Below, in pieces: positions 35,992 to 45,158 of a stretch of DNA of 64,000 nt (its first letter is position 1; every line of letters starts with the position of its first letter). Both the position numbers and the translations under genes were made by a program. The DNA is from an uncultured Acidobacteriota bacterium (GTDB taxonomy: Bacteria > Acidobacteriota > Blastocatellia > Pyrinomonadales > Pyrinomonadaceae). Under the pieces are notes generated by a model that made no database searches, was not told the DNA's origin, and worked only from the letters and a program-made list of their open reading frames with translations. The stretch spans positions 1-64,000 of the forward strand of contig CALMAH010000011.1 of NCBI GenBank assembly GCA_937859595.1, read 5' to 3'.

Positions 35992-38900
35992 ATGAAAGCA
36001 GCTTTTTTCCGATTTCCGAGATGGATCGAGAAGTTCGCAATGTTGGCGTTGTTTGTGCTTTTGGCGACATTCAATGCGATGGCTCAGGCCCAGGCGACTG
36101 CGGCTGACCTCACCGGCACGGTCCTCGACCCGAATGGAGCCGTCATACCTGGAGCCACCGTTACCGCAAGAAATCTCAGCACCGGCGTCAGCCGTACAAC
36201 GACGACCGGCTCGGACGGGACCTATCGCCTGATCGCTCTCCCTCCCGGAGAGTATGAGGTCTCGGCCGAGGCGGACACCTTTAAGAGGGTAGCGATCTCC
36301 CCGGTGAGGCTGACCGTAGGACAGAGCGCCGAACTTCGGATAAATATGGAGATCGGGGAACAGGACATCACCGTTACCATCACTGGTGACGAAGTCGAAT
36401 TGGTGGAAACCACCCGAACTACCGTTGCCACCACCATCGATCAGACCCGGATCGACAATCTTCCGATCAACGAACGAAGCGCAACGGGATTTGCCCTTAC
36501 TATCTCGACCGTCGGGCGAGACAACGGACGCCCTATCGGTCCAGCCCCTACGTCCGGGCTCAACATCGGCGGACAGCGTGGCCGCTCGACCCTTGTTCAG
36601 GTAGATGGAGCCGACTTTACGGACAATTCGATAAACGCTGCCCGATCGACCGTTTCGCAAGAGGCGGTCCAGGAATATCAGGTGACGACCAATTCGTATA
36701 TGCCTGAGTTCGGCCGGGCAACCGGCGGTATCGTCAACATAGTAACCAAGGGCGGCGGCAATGCCTTCAGCGGTAATGTTTTTGGTTTCATTCGCCATAA
36801 ATCGATCCAGGCGAGAAATGCGTTTGCACCTGTCATTGACAATGACCCGAACAAAAAACCGCCCTATACCCGAACTCAATACGGATTTACCTTCGGCGGG
36901 CCGATGGTCCGCGACCGAACGTTTTTCTTTGGGTCGTTCGAGCAGAGGCGGCGCCAGGAGTCGGGGTTCTTTACCGGCGATATAATCGGCGGAGCGACCT
37001 CCAGCATTACCATCGGGCCCCCTTTTCTACCCGCTTCGCAAACTTTCACGAACCTGACCCCGGCGCAGGTCACTTATATCCAGAACACGCTTCCGGTAAA
37101 TCCGTCCGTTGCTCTTGCATACGCACACTTCGCATCGATCGGCGGCCAGACGGCGCTCAACGGTTCCAGCACGTTGGTCAATTTCCTTCCGGGCATCGGC
37201 GTACCTCAAGGACAGGTCGTCGGGCAAAGGTTCCTGCTTTCGGGAACGCCCGTGCCGCTTACGGTCAATTCTCAGGGCGAGTTCATCGCGTACCGTCCCC
37301 TGAACCTGCTCCGGCGCGTTTATCCTTTATCTGAGGCAACAACCTTTTCGTCGGTTCGGCTCGACCACATGATAACCACTGCCCACAGACTGACATTGCG
37401 GCTCGGCTACAATCCCGGGGACCTGACAGGTATTCAGGATGAATCGCAGAACCAGACGCTTGGGCAGAATGACTTTTCGCGTACCGGGATACAGGGGATC
37501 AAGGACACATCATTTGCTGCAAGCCTTTCCAGCGTTTTGCCGGGCAACATAGTCAATGATGCCTATTTTAACTTCGGCCTACGTAAAGCCACGTTCGATT
37601 CTCAGGTGCCGAGCGTTGCTCACCAGATCGCAGGAACGGGATTTATCGGATCCAATCCTTTCTCACCGGTAAACCGTACGGAAGAGCGATTCCAGCTGAG
37701 AAATAATACGACCTGGGCAACCGGAACCCATATCTTCAAGTTCGGTGCCGACTTCAACTGGATCGACGTAAACGCCAGTTTTGAGCTCAATTTTCCCGGC
37801 CTGTATAACTTTAGTCAGCAGGCTTGCGGCAGCCTGATCTCTGGTTGCACCGGGCCGGCATTTACTCCGATCCAAGCATACGGCCTGGGTTTCCCCGCTG
37901 TGTTCATCCAGGGCTTCGGAAACCCGAACAGTGCCCTAAAGAACAAGCCGATCGCCTTTTTCGCTCAGGACACGTGGAGGATATTCCGTAATTTCACGCT
38001 CAACTACGGTATCCGTTATGACGTAGAATTGACCGATGAATTTGACCCGGTCCCGTTCACCGATCCGCTCACTGGCATTACGTTGACGGCCCAGGACGTC
38101 AGGGTCGCTCAGGACGCGCTCAACGTCACGCAGGGCTTTCCGAGAGATACCAACAATTGGGCTCCGCGGCTGGGGGCGGCCTGGGACCTCTTCGGCAATG
38201 GGAAGACCGTGCTGCGGGGGGCAGGCGGTATGTTCTATGACCACCCGCTTCTCGCCGTGGCGTTCAACTCGGACATCGCCGACGGTTCCCAGCAGCAGCA
38301 GGCAACCTTGCTCCCCATCGGCGGGCCGTCGCCTACCGGCCTCTTCAATGCATTTCAGGTGTTTCACGGCACGGTCTGCGGTGTTCAGGGCTCGGTCCCC
38401 GCGATCTGTGGCGCTGCGGTAACGCCGGGTGTTGCGTCATCTGCAAGATACCAGTTCGGACGTCAACGGTTCGACCCCGGTTCGTTTACGGGGTTTGGAC
38501 CCATCCTGCCGTTCACGCTCCACGTAAGCAAGGATTTCCAGTTCCCCTATGCGATACAGGGCAATCTGGGCATTGAACAGATGATCGGGCGTAACATGTC
38601 CATTTCCGCCAGCTACATCACTGTCAATGCAAGGCATCTTGCTCACCCGCAAGATGTGAACAACGTTGATACTGACGCAATGCGCGAGAATTTCCGACGT
38701 TTTGCGGTAAATAACCCGGCCTTCCCTACCTGCACATCCGCAACCCCGACTGCACCCGGTTGTTTTCCGCCGAATCTTTCCACAGCGGCGTTTTTCCCGA
38801 TGCCGACGGTGAGCAATCCGCTCTTTACAGTGGTCTTGCCGGGCCTCATCGCCATCAACAACACAACGGGTGAGCGTATCGTGAGCCCGATCGCCGCGAA

Positions 38901-39768
38901 CTATTTCCGCCGTCTCGGCCCAAACTACTTTTTCGTATCTTCGGTTACCGGCGGCGCGATCAATAAGCCGAGCTTTGACGCTATGCTGCAGGGCACCGTT
39001 CGCACACCGGGGCCGATCAATCCCTACGCGGACGTGAACGCCCAGCTCTCGGACGCGAATTCTTCCTACAACGCCATGAATCTGGAATGGAAGAAGCGAT
39101 TTTCAAACGGGATGCAGTTTTTTGCGACATACACCTGGTCAAAGGCCATCGACTATTCGTCTGACCTTCAGACGTTGCTCAAACCGCAGGACAATACGAA
39201 CTTCAGGGCTGAGAAAGCCGATTCGCTGTTTGACCAACGACATCGCTTTGTCTTCAGCGGTGTTTTTGCGGCTCCAACGAGATGGCAGGGCGGGAACGGC
39301 TTTGAGCGCTTCCTGAGCGGATTCCAGGTGGCTCCGATCGTCGAGTTCGGTTCCGGCAGGCCGTTCAACATACTCGCCGTCGGGGATGCAAATGGCGATT
39401 TTCAGAGTACGAACGAACGACCGACCCAGCGTGGTGATGGAACGCTCTGTCAGACCGGCGTTGACCCCGACTGTCTACAAGGTGTCTTCCCAGCCAACGG
39501 AAATCTCGGCCGAAACATGGGCATCACCCGCAACTACTTTTCGGTTGATATGCGTGTAACGCGGAAGATCCGGTTAAACGAGCGGATCAGTCTTGATCTG
39601 ATCGGTGAGGTCTTCAACATGTTCAACCGTTTCAACGAGGCGGCTGCCAACCCCTTCTATCAGGTTGTTAATGCCACCAACCAGAAGCGGGGCCGCAAGT
39701 TCCTGAGCCAGTCCACGTCGGCATTTGACCCGCGTCAGTTCCAGTTCGGTTTCAGGTTCAATTTCTAA
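35992..39768 (+). CDS. TonB-dependent outer-membrane receptor, Oar/CarboxypepD_reg type
   Basis: 1258 aa from ATG 35992, with AAGGGAGA upstream and a signal peptide (to ...FNAMAQA, residue 34). An N-terminal carboxypeptidase-regulatory-like domain follows (LTGTVLDPNGAVIPGATVTARNLSTG). The plug domain has NIGGQRGRSTLVQVDGADFTDN and a barrel of about 900 residues ends FQFGFRFNF, with a C-terminal Phe as expected of an outer-membrane barrel. These receptors import large substrates; the ligand is unknown. The frame extends to 35866, but that part is before the signal peptide. Confidence 0.92.
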   Translation: MKAAFFRFPRWIEKFAMLALFVLLATFNAMAQAQATAADLTGTVLDPNGAVIPGATVTARNLSTGVSRTTTTGSDGTYRLIALPPGEYEVSAEADTFKRVAISPVRLTVGQSAELRINMEIGEQDITVTITGDEVELVETTRTTVATTIDQTRIDNLPINERSATGFALTISTVGRDNGRPIGPAPTSGLNIGGQRGRSTLVQVDGADFTDNSINAARSTVSQEAVQEYQVTTNSYMPEFGRATGGIVNIVTKGGGNAFSGNVFGFIRHKSIQARNAFAPVIDNDPNKKPPYTRTQYGFTFGGPMVRDRTFFFGSFEQRRRQESGFFTGDIIGGATSSITIGPPFLPASQTFTNLTPAQVTYIQNTLPVNPSVALAYAHFASIGGQTALNGSSTLVNFLPGIGVPQGQVVGQRFLLSGTPVPLTVNSQGEFIAYRPLNLLRRVYPLSEATTFSSVRLDHMITTAHRLTLRLGYNPGDLTGIQDESQNQTLGQNDFSRTGIQGIKDTSFAASLSSVLPGNIVNDAYFNFGLRKATFDSQVPSVAHQIAGTGFIGSNPFSPVNRTEERFQLRNNTTWATGTHIFKFGADFNWIDVNASFELNFPGLYNFSQQACGSLISGCTGPAFTPIQAYGLGFPAVFIQGFGNPNSALKNKPIAFFAQDTWRIFRNFTLNYGIRYDVELTDEFDPVPFTDPLTGITLTAQDVRVAQDALNVTQGFPRDTNNWAPRLGAAWDLFGNGKTVLRGAGGMFYDHPLLAVAFNSDIADGSQQQQATLLPIGGPSPTGLFNAFQVFHGTVCGVQGSVPAICGAAVTPGVASSARYQFGRQRFDPGSFTGFGPILPFTLHVSKDFQFPYAIQGNLGIEQMIGRNMSISASYITVNARHLAHPQDVNNVDTDAMRENFRRFAVNNPAFPTCTSATPTAPGCFPPNLSTAAFFPMPTVSNPLFTVVLPGLIAINNTTGERIVSPIAANYFRRLGPNYFFVSSVTGGAINKPSFDAMLQGTVRTPGPINPYADVNAQLSDANSSYNAMNLEWKKRFSNGMQFFATYTWSKAIDYSSDLQTLLKPQDNTNFRAEKADSLFDQRHRFVFSGVFAAPTRWQGGNGFERFLSGFQVAPIVEFGSGRPFNILAVGDANGDFQSTNERPTQRGDGTLCQTGVDPDCLQGVFPANGNLGRNMGITRNYFSVDMRVTRKIRLNERISLDLIGEVFNMFNRFNEAAANPFYQVVNATNQKRGRKFLSQSTSAFDPRQFQFGFRFNF

Positions 39769-39796
39769 CCGGAGCGATCTTTCTCCTCTGTGTTTG

Positions 39797-39829
39797 GCCG
39801 GGCAGTTTATACTGTCCGGCTCTTTTTTT
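39797..39829 (+). terminator. Strong terminator after the Oar-like gene
   Basis: Stem GCCGGGCAGT / ACTGTCCGGC with a 4-nt TTAT loop, then TCTTTTTTT. It isolates queG from the receptor transcript. Confidence 0.9.
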
Positions 39830-39855
39830 GCGATAATTGAGAAAGGCTCTGGAAG

Positions 39856-40797
39856 ATGTCCGCAACGGGAATAACAGAAAAGATACGCGAAGCCGCACTT
39901 GCGGCCGGTTTCGATGCCGTCGGTTTTGCTCGGGCCGAGGAGATATCGCCTGAAGGCGGTCGTCTGCGGGAGTGGCTCGCTCGCGGATTTCACGGTGAGA
40001 TGAAATGGCTCGAACGCGAACCCGAACGCCGTTCCGACCCCCGCCGCCTTTTTCCCGATGCACGGTCGGTGGTTGCCGTGGCTCTCAATTATTACACTCC
40101 TTCACAACACATTGACGATCCTGCAGAGGGCAAGATATCGAGATACGCCTGGGGCGACGATTATCACGATGTGGTTAAAGAAAAGCTGCGGATGCTTCTT
40201 GCCGGGATACAGGCCCTTTCGCCGGGGGCACAGGGCATGGTCTGTGTTGATACATCGGCGGTAATGGACAAGGCATGGGCAGTTCGCGCTGGTATCGGCT
40301 GGCTCGGCAAACATACGAACGTTATATCGAAAGATTTAGGCTCATGGATATTCCTCGGCGAGATAATCCTGAATATAGAGCTCGAATACGACAATGTGCC
40401 CGTTCCCGATCATTGCGGAAGCTGCACAGCCTGTATCGATGCCTGTCCGACGGATGCGATAGTTGAACCCTATGTGGTCGATTCCCGAAAGTGTATCTCT
40501 TATGCCACGATCGAGCTGCGTGACGACAGATTGCCCGATGAAATAGCCGACAACCTCAACGGCTGGCTCTATGGCTGCGACATCTGCCAGGATGTCTGCC
40601 CATGGAACCGGTTTCAGCAGCCGGCCGATGATCCCCGGTTTGAACCGCGCCGTGGTGAGACAACCTTATCCGAAGATGAGATACTGTCAATGACGCACGC
40701 GGAATATGTCGAGCGTTTTAGGGGATCGGCAGTAAAGAGAGCGAAGCTCACCGGGCTGAAGCGAAACGCAAGGTATCTTATGGAGGGAAGAAAATGA
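39856..40797 (+). CDS. queG: Epoxyqueuosine reductase QueG
   Basis: Last step of tRNA queuosine synthesis: reduces epoxyqueuosine in tRNA, cobalamin-dependent. Two [4Fe-4S] motifs are seen (CGSCTACIDACP and CDICQDVCPW), as is the cobalamin-region KAWAVRAGIGWLGKH. 313 aa, at the short end of the family because the C-terminal HEAT repeats are missing, as in many bacteria. ATGA overlap with the next gene. Confidence 0.94.
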   Translation: MSATGITEKIREAALAAGFDAVGFARAEEISPEGGRLREWLARGFHGEMKWLEREPERRSDPRRLFPDARSVVAVALNYYTPSQHIDDPAEGKISRYAWGDDYHDVVKEKLRMLLAGIQALSPGAQGMVCVDTSAVMDKAWAVRAGIGWLGKHTNVISKDLGSWIFLGEIILNIELEYDNVPVPDHCGSCTACIDACPTDAIVEPYVVDSRKCISYATIELRDDRLPDEIADNLNGWLYGCDICQDVCPWNRFQQPADDPRFEPRRGETTLSEDEILSMTHAEYVERFRGSAVKRAKLTGLKRNARYLMEGRK

Positions 40798-41474
40798 GCA
40801 GGATCAGTGCGGTCTCTGGGGCGATATGCTTAGCTTTCTGGATCGTTTTTGCATCTGCAGGTTGCATCTCCGCTCAGGATAAGACGGCCAACTCAAAATA
40901 TACGGCGGTTCAAGAGCGGCACCGGCAAGCTGAGGCAGAGCTAAAGCGGTTAACAGATCTGCGTGATTCATTGAACGAGATACCCTTCAATGCCGAACAA
41001 AGAGAACCTTATGCCTCGCTGATAAAAGAGCACGAGGAGGAGATCGTTTACAATGAGCCGGCAGGGCAATGGATCGTGCGCTCAGACAGGTTCTGGGTTC
41101 TGGCAGAAAAATATAAAGATCTGCCCATTGCTGACGACATCGCCTGGGTGGCCGCAAATAATCCGCTTCCCGGCGAATGTGAGGGTTTCGTAAATTGCTA
41201 TCTGCATTGGATGCGGATAACCCACGGAAGATATCTTGAGGCCTTTCCGGAGGGCAAGTACCGTGAAGACGCACTAAAGGAGATTGGGGATCTGGTCTCG
41301 GATCTAAATCGAGATAAGGATAAGTCCCCCGACATGTGGCCGACTGAAGAGGAAGAACTCGCAGAATTTCGCGCAACCCTTGATGTGCTGGTTAAAATAA
41401 TGTCAGGAACAGATAGTCCGCAGAAAGAGGCCGTGTTGGCGGATATTGAGAAACTACGCGGCTCGGTCAAATGA
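40794..41474 (+). CDS. Secreted or lipid-anchored hypothetical protein
   Basis: 226 aa from an ATG overlapping the queG stop. The leader ends IVFASAGCISAQ, a possible lipobox with Cys or an ordinary signal peptide. The mature protein is charged and helical, with one stretch LPGECEGFVNCYLHWMRITHGRYLEAFPEGKY that may form a tetratricopeptide-like fold. No family recognised. Confidence 0.65.
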   Translation: MSRISAVSGAICLAFWIVFASAGCISAQDKTANSKYTAVQERHRQAEAELKRLTDLRDSLNEIPFNAEQREPYASLIKEHEEEIVYNEPAGQWIVRSDRFWVLAEKYKDLPIADDIAWVAANNPLPGECEGFVNCYLHWMRITHGRYLEAFPEGKYREDALKEIGDLVSDLNRDKDKSPDMWPTEEEELAEFRATLDVLVKIMSGTDSPQKEAVLADIEKLRGSVK

Positions 41475-41492
41475 TTTGGGGCCCATATTAAG

Positions 41493-42482
41493 TTGTTGAA
41501 AGACGCATACAACCGAACAATAAAGGATCTGCGGATATCCCTGACCGACCGGTGCAACTTTCGATGCTTCTATTGCCTTCCACATGGCGAGCCCGCATGG
41601 GCCAAAAAAGAAACGCTGCTCACGTTTGAGGAGATCGAAAAGCTCGTTGCTATTTTTGTCTCGCTTGGGATACAAAAGATCAGGCTTACGGGCGGCGAGC
41701 CGCTCATCCGCCGCGATATCCCGGTCCTTGTTGAAATGCTGTCTCGGCTGAAGCCGGACCTCAGGGACATTGCCCTTACCACAAACGGTTTCGATTTTGT
41801 GAGACACGCTGAAGCTCTTCGAGGAGCCGGTCTTGACCGCGTTACTTTCAGCCTGGACAGTCTTCGTCCCGAGCGGTTCGCGGAGATAACTGCGGTCGAT
41901 GCTCTTGGCCGTGTGCTTGCGTCGCTCGATGCTGCAAAGTCGCTCGGATTTAAGCCGATCAAGGTCAATGCGGTGATAGTTCGTGGGAGGAACGAGGATG
42001 AACTGGCCGAATTTGCCCGTTTCGCGCGCGAACAGGATATCTCAATGAGGTTTATCGAGTATATGCCGCTCGATTCGGGGCATAACTGGAGCCGCGAAAT
42101 GGTGGTCCCGGCCCGCGAGATACGAGATGCGGTCGAGGCGGCGTTTCCCTTGAGGCTTAAAAGCAAAACAAGAGGCACCGAGACCGCCTGGAAATATGAG
42201 TTTGCGGACGGGGCACCGGGCGAGATCGGCATCATCGCTCCGGTCACGGAAATGTTCTGCGGACAATGCTCCCGCATCAGGCTGACCGCTGACGGCCAGA
42301 TCCGGACATGTCTCTTTTCTCAGGTCGAATATGACCTCGCGGGCCGCCTGCGAGCCGGGGCCACAGATACAGAGATCATTGAATTTATCGAAGCTGCCGT
42401 TTTGAAAAAAGAAGAACGGCATTACATCAACGACCCCGGCTTTATTCAACCCGATCGAACGATGAGCTTTATCGGCGGTTGA
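41493..42482 (+). CDS. moaA: GTP 3',8-cyclase MoaA (molybdenum cofactor)
   Basis: First enzyme of molybdopterin synthesis. N-terminal radical SAM motif CNFRCFYC (C21, C25, C28 counting from the first TTG), second [4Fe-4S] cluster in FCGQCSRIRLTADGQIRTCLF, and the C-terminal Gly-Gly tail (FIGG). 329 aa. No ATG is in frame; it must start at TTG 41493 or 41496. Its last 14 bp overlap the end of the convergent methyltransferase gene. No other moa gene is nearby. Confidence 0.93.
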   Translation: MLKDAYNRTIKDLRISLTDRCNFRCFYCLPHGEPAWAKKETLLTFEEIEKLVAIFVSLGIQKIRLTGGEPLIRRDIPVLVEMLSRLKPDLRDIALTTNGFDFVRHAEALRGAGLDRVTFSLDSLRPERFAEITAVDALGRVLASLDAAKSLGFKPIKVNAVIVRGRNEDELAEFARFAREQDISMRFIEYMPLDSGHNWSREMVVPAREIRDAVEAAFPLRLKSKTRGTETAWKYEFADGAPGEIGIIAPVTEMFCGQCSRIRLTADGQIRTCLFSQVEYDLAGRLRAGATDTEIIEFIEAAVLKKEERHYINDPGFIQPDRTMSFIGG

Positions 42483-42999
42483 TCTTCCGTGAAACTACGC
42501 AGACCGAATTCGGCGCCTCAGTTCCTGCATAGATCGTCTTCACTACTTCTAGAGAGTTGATTTCTAGGTTTCTCGCAAAGGCCTCGGCGTATTCCGAAGC
42601 TTCAAGGCCGGGCGGCGGCTGATGGAAAATGTAGAATCGGCCGTCCCGCTTAAGGAGCCCGCGCACCTCGCGCAGCTCCTCCACAGGATCCATCCAGAAA
42701 GCATTGATATTGAACAAAAATATCTTGTCGTACTTACCCCCGTACAAACCGAGGCCGGGTATCGCCGCGTTCACGACCCGTACCTTTCCGCCGCTGATGT
42801 GATCCGGATGTGCCAGCCTCGCGGCCTCCGCCATTTTCGGCGATCGGTCGATGGCTGTCAGGTGTCCGGTAGTAAGTCTCTCGCAGATCGGACCGATCGC
42901 ATGACCACGTCCGCAGCCGATCTCCATTATCCTGTCGTCCGGCTTTACGTCCAGCAGGCGCACGGCCCATTCGATCCGTTCGGGTAGCTCTTGAACCAT
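42469..42999 (-). CDS. Class I SAM-dependent methyltransferase
   Basis: 176 aa, short Rossmann methyltransferase: motif I RIMEIGCGRGHAIGPIC (about 23-39), ID in LTAIDRSPKM, and a late VEELREVRGLLKRDG strand. It starts 6 bp after the xylH stop, so it is probably co-transcribed with xylGH. The substrate is unknown. Confidence 0.83.
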   Translation of the reverse strand: MVQELPERIEWAVRLLDVKPDDRIMEIGCGRGHAIGPICERLTTGHLTAIDRSPKMAEAARLAHPDHISGGKVRVVNAAIPGLGLYGGKYDKIFLFNINAFWMDPVEELREVRGLLKRDGRFYIFHQPPPGLEASEYAEAFARNLEINSLEVVKTIYAGTEAPNSVCVVSRKINRR

Positions 43000-43005
43000 C
43001 TCCTT

Positions 43006-44148
43006 CTAGCTTCCCCGCCGGCCCATCATATCCAGTCCGACCGCAGCCACTAGGATCGACCCTTTGATTATGTCCTGCATAAAATCCCGGACGTTCATCA
43101 GCGACATGCCGTTGTCCAGGCTTGCCATAATCAATGCGCCCAAACAGGCGCCAAAGATCGTTCCTCTTCCGCCCATCAGCGAGGCCCCGCCGATCACGCA
43201 TGCGGCAATTGCGTCGAGCTCTTTGAGCACGCCTGCGTCCGGGGTCGCGCTGCCGACACGAGCAGTAAAGATCAGCGCAGCAATGCCCGTCAGCCCGCCG
43301 AGCAGAGCGTAAACGAACACGATATTTCGCCGATCATTTATTCCCGAAAGCCTGGCCGCCTCCGCATTGCCGCCGATCGCATAAAGGTAACGCCCGAATG
43401 TGGTTGAGGTCGTCACAAATGCACCCAAAAGAGCGACCGCAACAAATATCAATACAGGAACTGGCACTCCCTGGTATGAGTTCATCACCCAGATGAATCC
43501 GACGATGGCGACGATCGGGATGACAGCACGCGAGAATGCTGCCGCGTAGTTCACTTCGCCAAGCCCATATTTCTTTACTGCTTTTGCCGAGCGAACGGCA
43601 CCGGCAAGCACGGCCGCAACCGCTATCACTGCCAGTATCCACCCATAGTTAGCCGGGACGTTCCCCTGCCCTATTACCTTAAAGGTATCGTCGGCCACCG
43701 GCACGGTGTTCCCTCCGAGCAGCCATTTCACGGCCCCGCGCCAGGCGAGCAGCCCGCCGAGCGTAACAATGAAGGCCGGGATGTTAAGATAGGCCGTGAG
43801 AGACCCCTGGAGCATCCCGATCAATACGCTTATTCCAAGTGCGAGACCTATCGCGACCGGCAGGCTGGATTCCATCGTCGTCAGAGCAAATGCGGCTATC
43901 CCGCCCGCAAACCCAAGAACCGAGCCGACCGAGAGATCGATATTCGCCGAAACGATCACCATCAGCATCCCAACGGCGAGTATCCCGGTCACGGACATTT
44001 GGGTCATCAGGTTTGAAAGATTTCGCGAGGTGAGAAATATCGAATCCGTTGACCAATGGAAAAAAGCCCAGATCAGCCCGAGTACAGCGATCATTATGTA
44101 GGCCCGCAATGTTGCGGTATTTATTCTGGTTGGTTTGTTTTCGGACAT
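43006..44148 (-). CDS. xylH: Sugar ABC transporter permease (XylH/RbsC type)
   Basis: Membrane subunit of a ribose/xylose-type ABC importer. 380 aa with about ten helices. Family-specific stretches include SANIDLSVGSVLGFAGGIAAF (helix-loop with the conserved Asp), FIVTLGGLLAWRGAVKWLLGG, AIGGNAEAARLSGIN (the loop that contacts the ATPase) and GGASLMGGRGTIFG. The ATPase gene (xylG) lies 1 kb upstream, separated by the repeat-bounded GxxExxY insert. No substrate-binding protein gene is seen. Confidence 0.9.
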   Translation of the reverse strand: MSENKPTRINTATLRAYIMIAVLGLIWAFFHWSTDSIFLTSRNLSNLMTQMSVTGILAVGMLMVIVSANIDLSVGSVLGFAGGIAAFALTTMESSLPVAIGLALGISVLIGMLQGSLTAYLNIPAFIVTLGGLLAWRGAVKWLLGGNTVPVADDTFKVIGQGNVPANYGWILAVIAVAAVLAGAVRSAKAVKKYGLGEVNYAAAFSRAVIPIVAIVGFIWVMNSYQGVPVPVLIFVAVALLGAFVTTSTTFGRYLYAIGGNAEAARLSGINDRRNIVFVYALLGGLTGIAALIFTARVGSATPDAGVLKELDAIAACVIGGASLMGGRGTIFGACLGALIMASLDNGMSLMNVRDFMQDIIKGSILVAAVGLDMMGRRGS

Positions 44149-44213
44149 TTCGTTTATTGGATAAGTGTCGCTGCCGGTGTAGTCATATCTCCGCGAAACA
44201 CTCTGTGCACTCA

Positions 44214-44239
44214 GCGTTAAGTCATTGTTGTTCTGAGCT
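44214..44239 (+). repeat. 26-bp direct repeat, left copy
   Basis: Matches 45099-45124 in 24 of 26 positions (differences at position 7, A/C, and position 24, G/T). Too long for a usual target duplication; could be a duplicated target segment or an element end. It ends 10 bp before the left inverted arm. Confidence 0.8.
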
Positions 44240-44249
44240 TATAGCAGAT

Positions 44250-44423
44250 GACTTGAATGGATGGCGTAATTCTTAAAACTCTCTGCGGCTCCCTCAGGAG
44301 AAACTCTTGCGTTCTCGGCGTGGAATGATGCTTAACTACAGTTCCACGCAGAGTAACGCAGAGACTTCGCAGAAATCGCAGAGAGTACCGAATTTCCATA
44401 TAACCAAATCATAACCGCTATAG
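44250..44423 (+). repeat. Left inverted-repeat arm of the GxxExxY insert
   Basis: About 174 bp. It is the imperfect reverse complement of 44887-45040, with several gaps. A 28-bp core (44304-44331) is exact with 44970-44997 reversed. The inner part is a run of CGCAGAG-like units. Arms of this size could fold into a large stem. Confidence 0.85.
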
Positions 44424-44445
44424 TTGATTTTTAACGCAGAAACGA

Positions 44446-44841
44446 TCATTCTCGAAAATTCATAACTCGTCTTCTGATACCTTCCTTCAACATAAGAACA
44501 TTGAAGTTCATTAATAAACCCACTTCCCAACCGCCAAGGCTCATGTAAGTAAGCAATTGCGCTTCATGAATAGGTGCAAGAGCTTCGACAGATTTTGTTT
44601 CTATAACAACACGACCTGAAACCAAAAAATCCAAACGATACCCACATTCTAGTTTTACATCCTTGTAAACGATCGGCACTGGTACTTCCCGTTCAAAAGG
44701 GATATTTCTCAATAAAAATTCTCTGGCAAGACATTCTCTGTAGGCTGATTCCAGCAAACCCGGACCCAGTTTTTTATGTACTTCTATTGCAGCCCCGATC
44801 ACGCTCTCGGTAATTCGATTGTAAGCGTCCGCATTTGTCAT
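44446..44841 (-). CDS. GxxExxY-family protein (PDDEXK-nuclease-like fold)
   Basis: 131 aa. The family motif is GPGLLESAY (G-x-x-E-x-x-Y), preceded by VIGAAIEVHKKL and followed by YRLDFLVSGRVVIETKS, which resembles the D...ExK metal site of PDDEXK nucleases, and QLLTYMSLGGWEVGLLMNFN. Function is not established. It is flanked by nested repeats and splits a transport operon, so its location suggests movement. Confidence 0.85.
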   Translation of the reverse strand: MTNADAYNRITESVIGAAIEVHKKLGPGLLESAYRECLAREFLLRNIPFEREVPVPIVYKDVKLECGYRLDFLVSGRVVIETKSVEALAPIHEAQLLTYMSLGGWEVGLLMNFNVLMLKEGIRRRVMNFRE

Positions 44842-44886
44842 AAAGGAATATTATTACGCTTTCCTTCTTTCCCTATCCTAATTCCC

Positions 44887-45040
44887 CTATAGCGGTTACG
44901 GGTCGGGTATATGGAAATTCTGCGATCTCTGCGAAGTCTCTGCGTCCCTCTGCGTGAAACTATGATCAGGCATCATTCCACGCCGAGAACGCAAGAGATC
45001 TTCGCAGAGAGTTTTCAGAATTTCGCCATTCATCCAAGTC
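44887..45040 (-). repeat. Right inverted-repeat arm of the GxxExxY insert
   Basis: About 154 bp. When reversed it matches the left arm (44250-44423), with one gap of about 9-10 bp and another of about 7 bp. The outer tip (near GTC, 45038-45040) pairs with 44250 and the inner tip CTATAG (44887-44892) with 44418-44423. Confidence 0.85.
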
Positions 45041-45098
45041 GTATCCGCTCTGGTTGATTTCTCGACCTTCTTCTGCAAACAACAAATCTGAGTTCTAT

Positions 45099-45124
45099 GC
45101 GTTACGTCATTGTTGTTCTGATCT
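45099..45124 (+). repeat. 26-bp direct repeat, right copy
   Basis: Second copy of 44214-44239. It ends 34 bp before the xylG stop (45159). Between it and the right arm lie 58 bp of unmatched sequence, so the unit is not symmetrical. Confidence 0.8.
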
Positions 45125-45158
45125 CAACCGATTTTCAACGTTGGATCTATATGACCGA

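Larger units (their letters stand above)
44214..45124. mobile_element. Candidate insert: GxxExxY gene inside nested inverted and direct repeats
   Basis: A 911-bp unit lies between xylG and xylH, genes normally adjacent in such operons. Its outermost parts are 26-bp direct copies (44214-44239 and 45099-45124, 24 of 26 bases equal). Inside these are long imperfect inverted arms (44250-44423 and 44887-45040) built of degenerate CGCAGAG units. Between them is one gene, GxxExxY, on the minus strand. No transposase is present. The arrangement looks like a passenger or non-autonomous element. It is inferred from structure only. Confidence 0.5.

Noticed and set aside
41570-42277. 235-codon frame opposite moaA
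   Set aside because: Shadow; Ser/Arg-rich low-quality protein opposite intact radical SAM motifs.
44250-45040. CGCAGAG-rich arms as a CRISPR array
   Set aside because: Units are degenerate, lack regular spacers and the two sides are inverted to each other; no cas genes.
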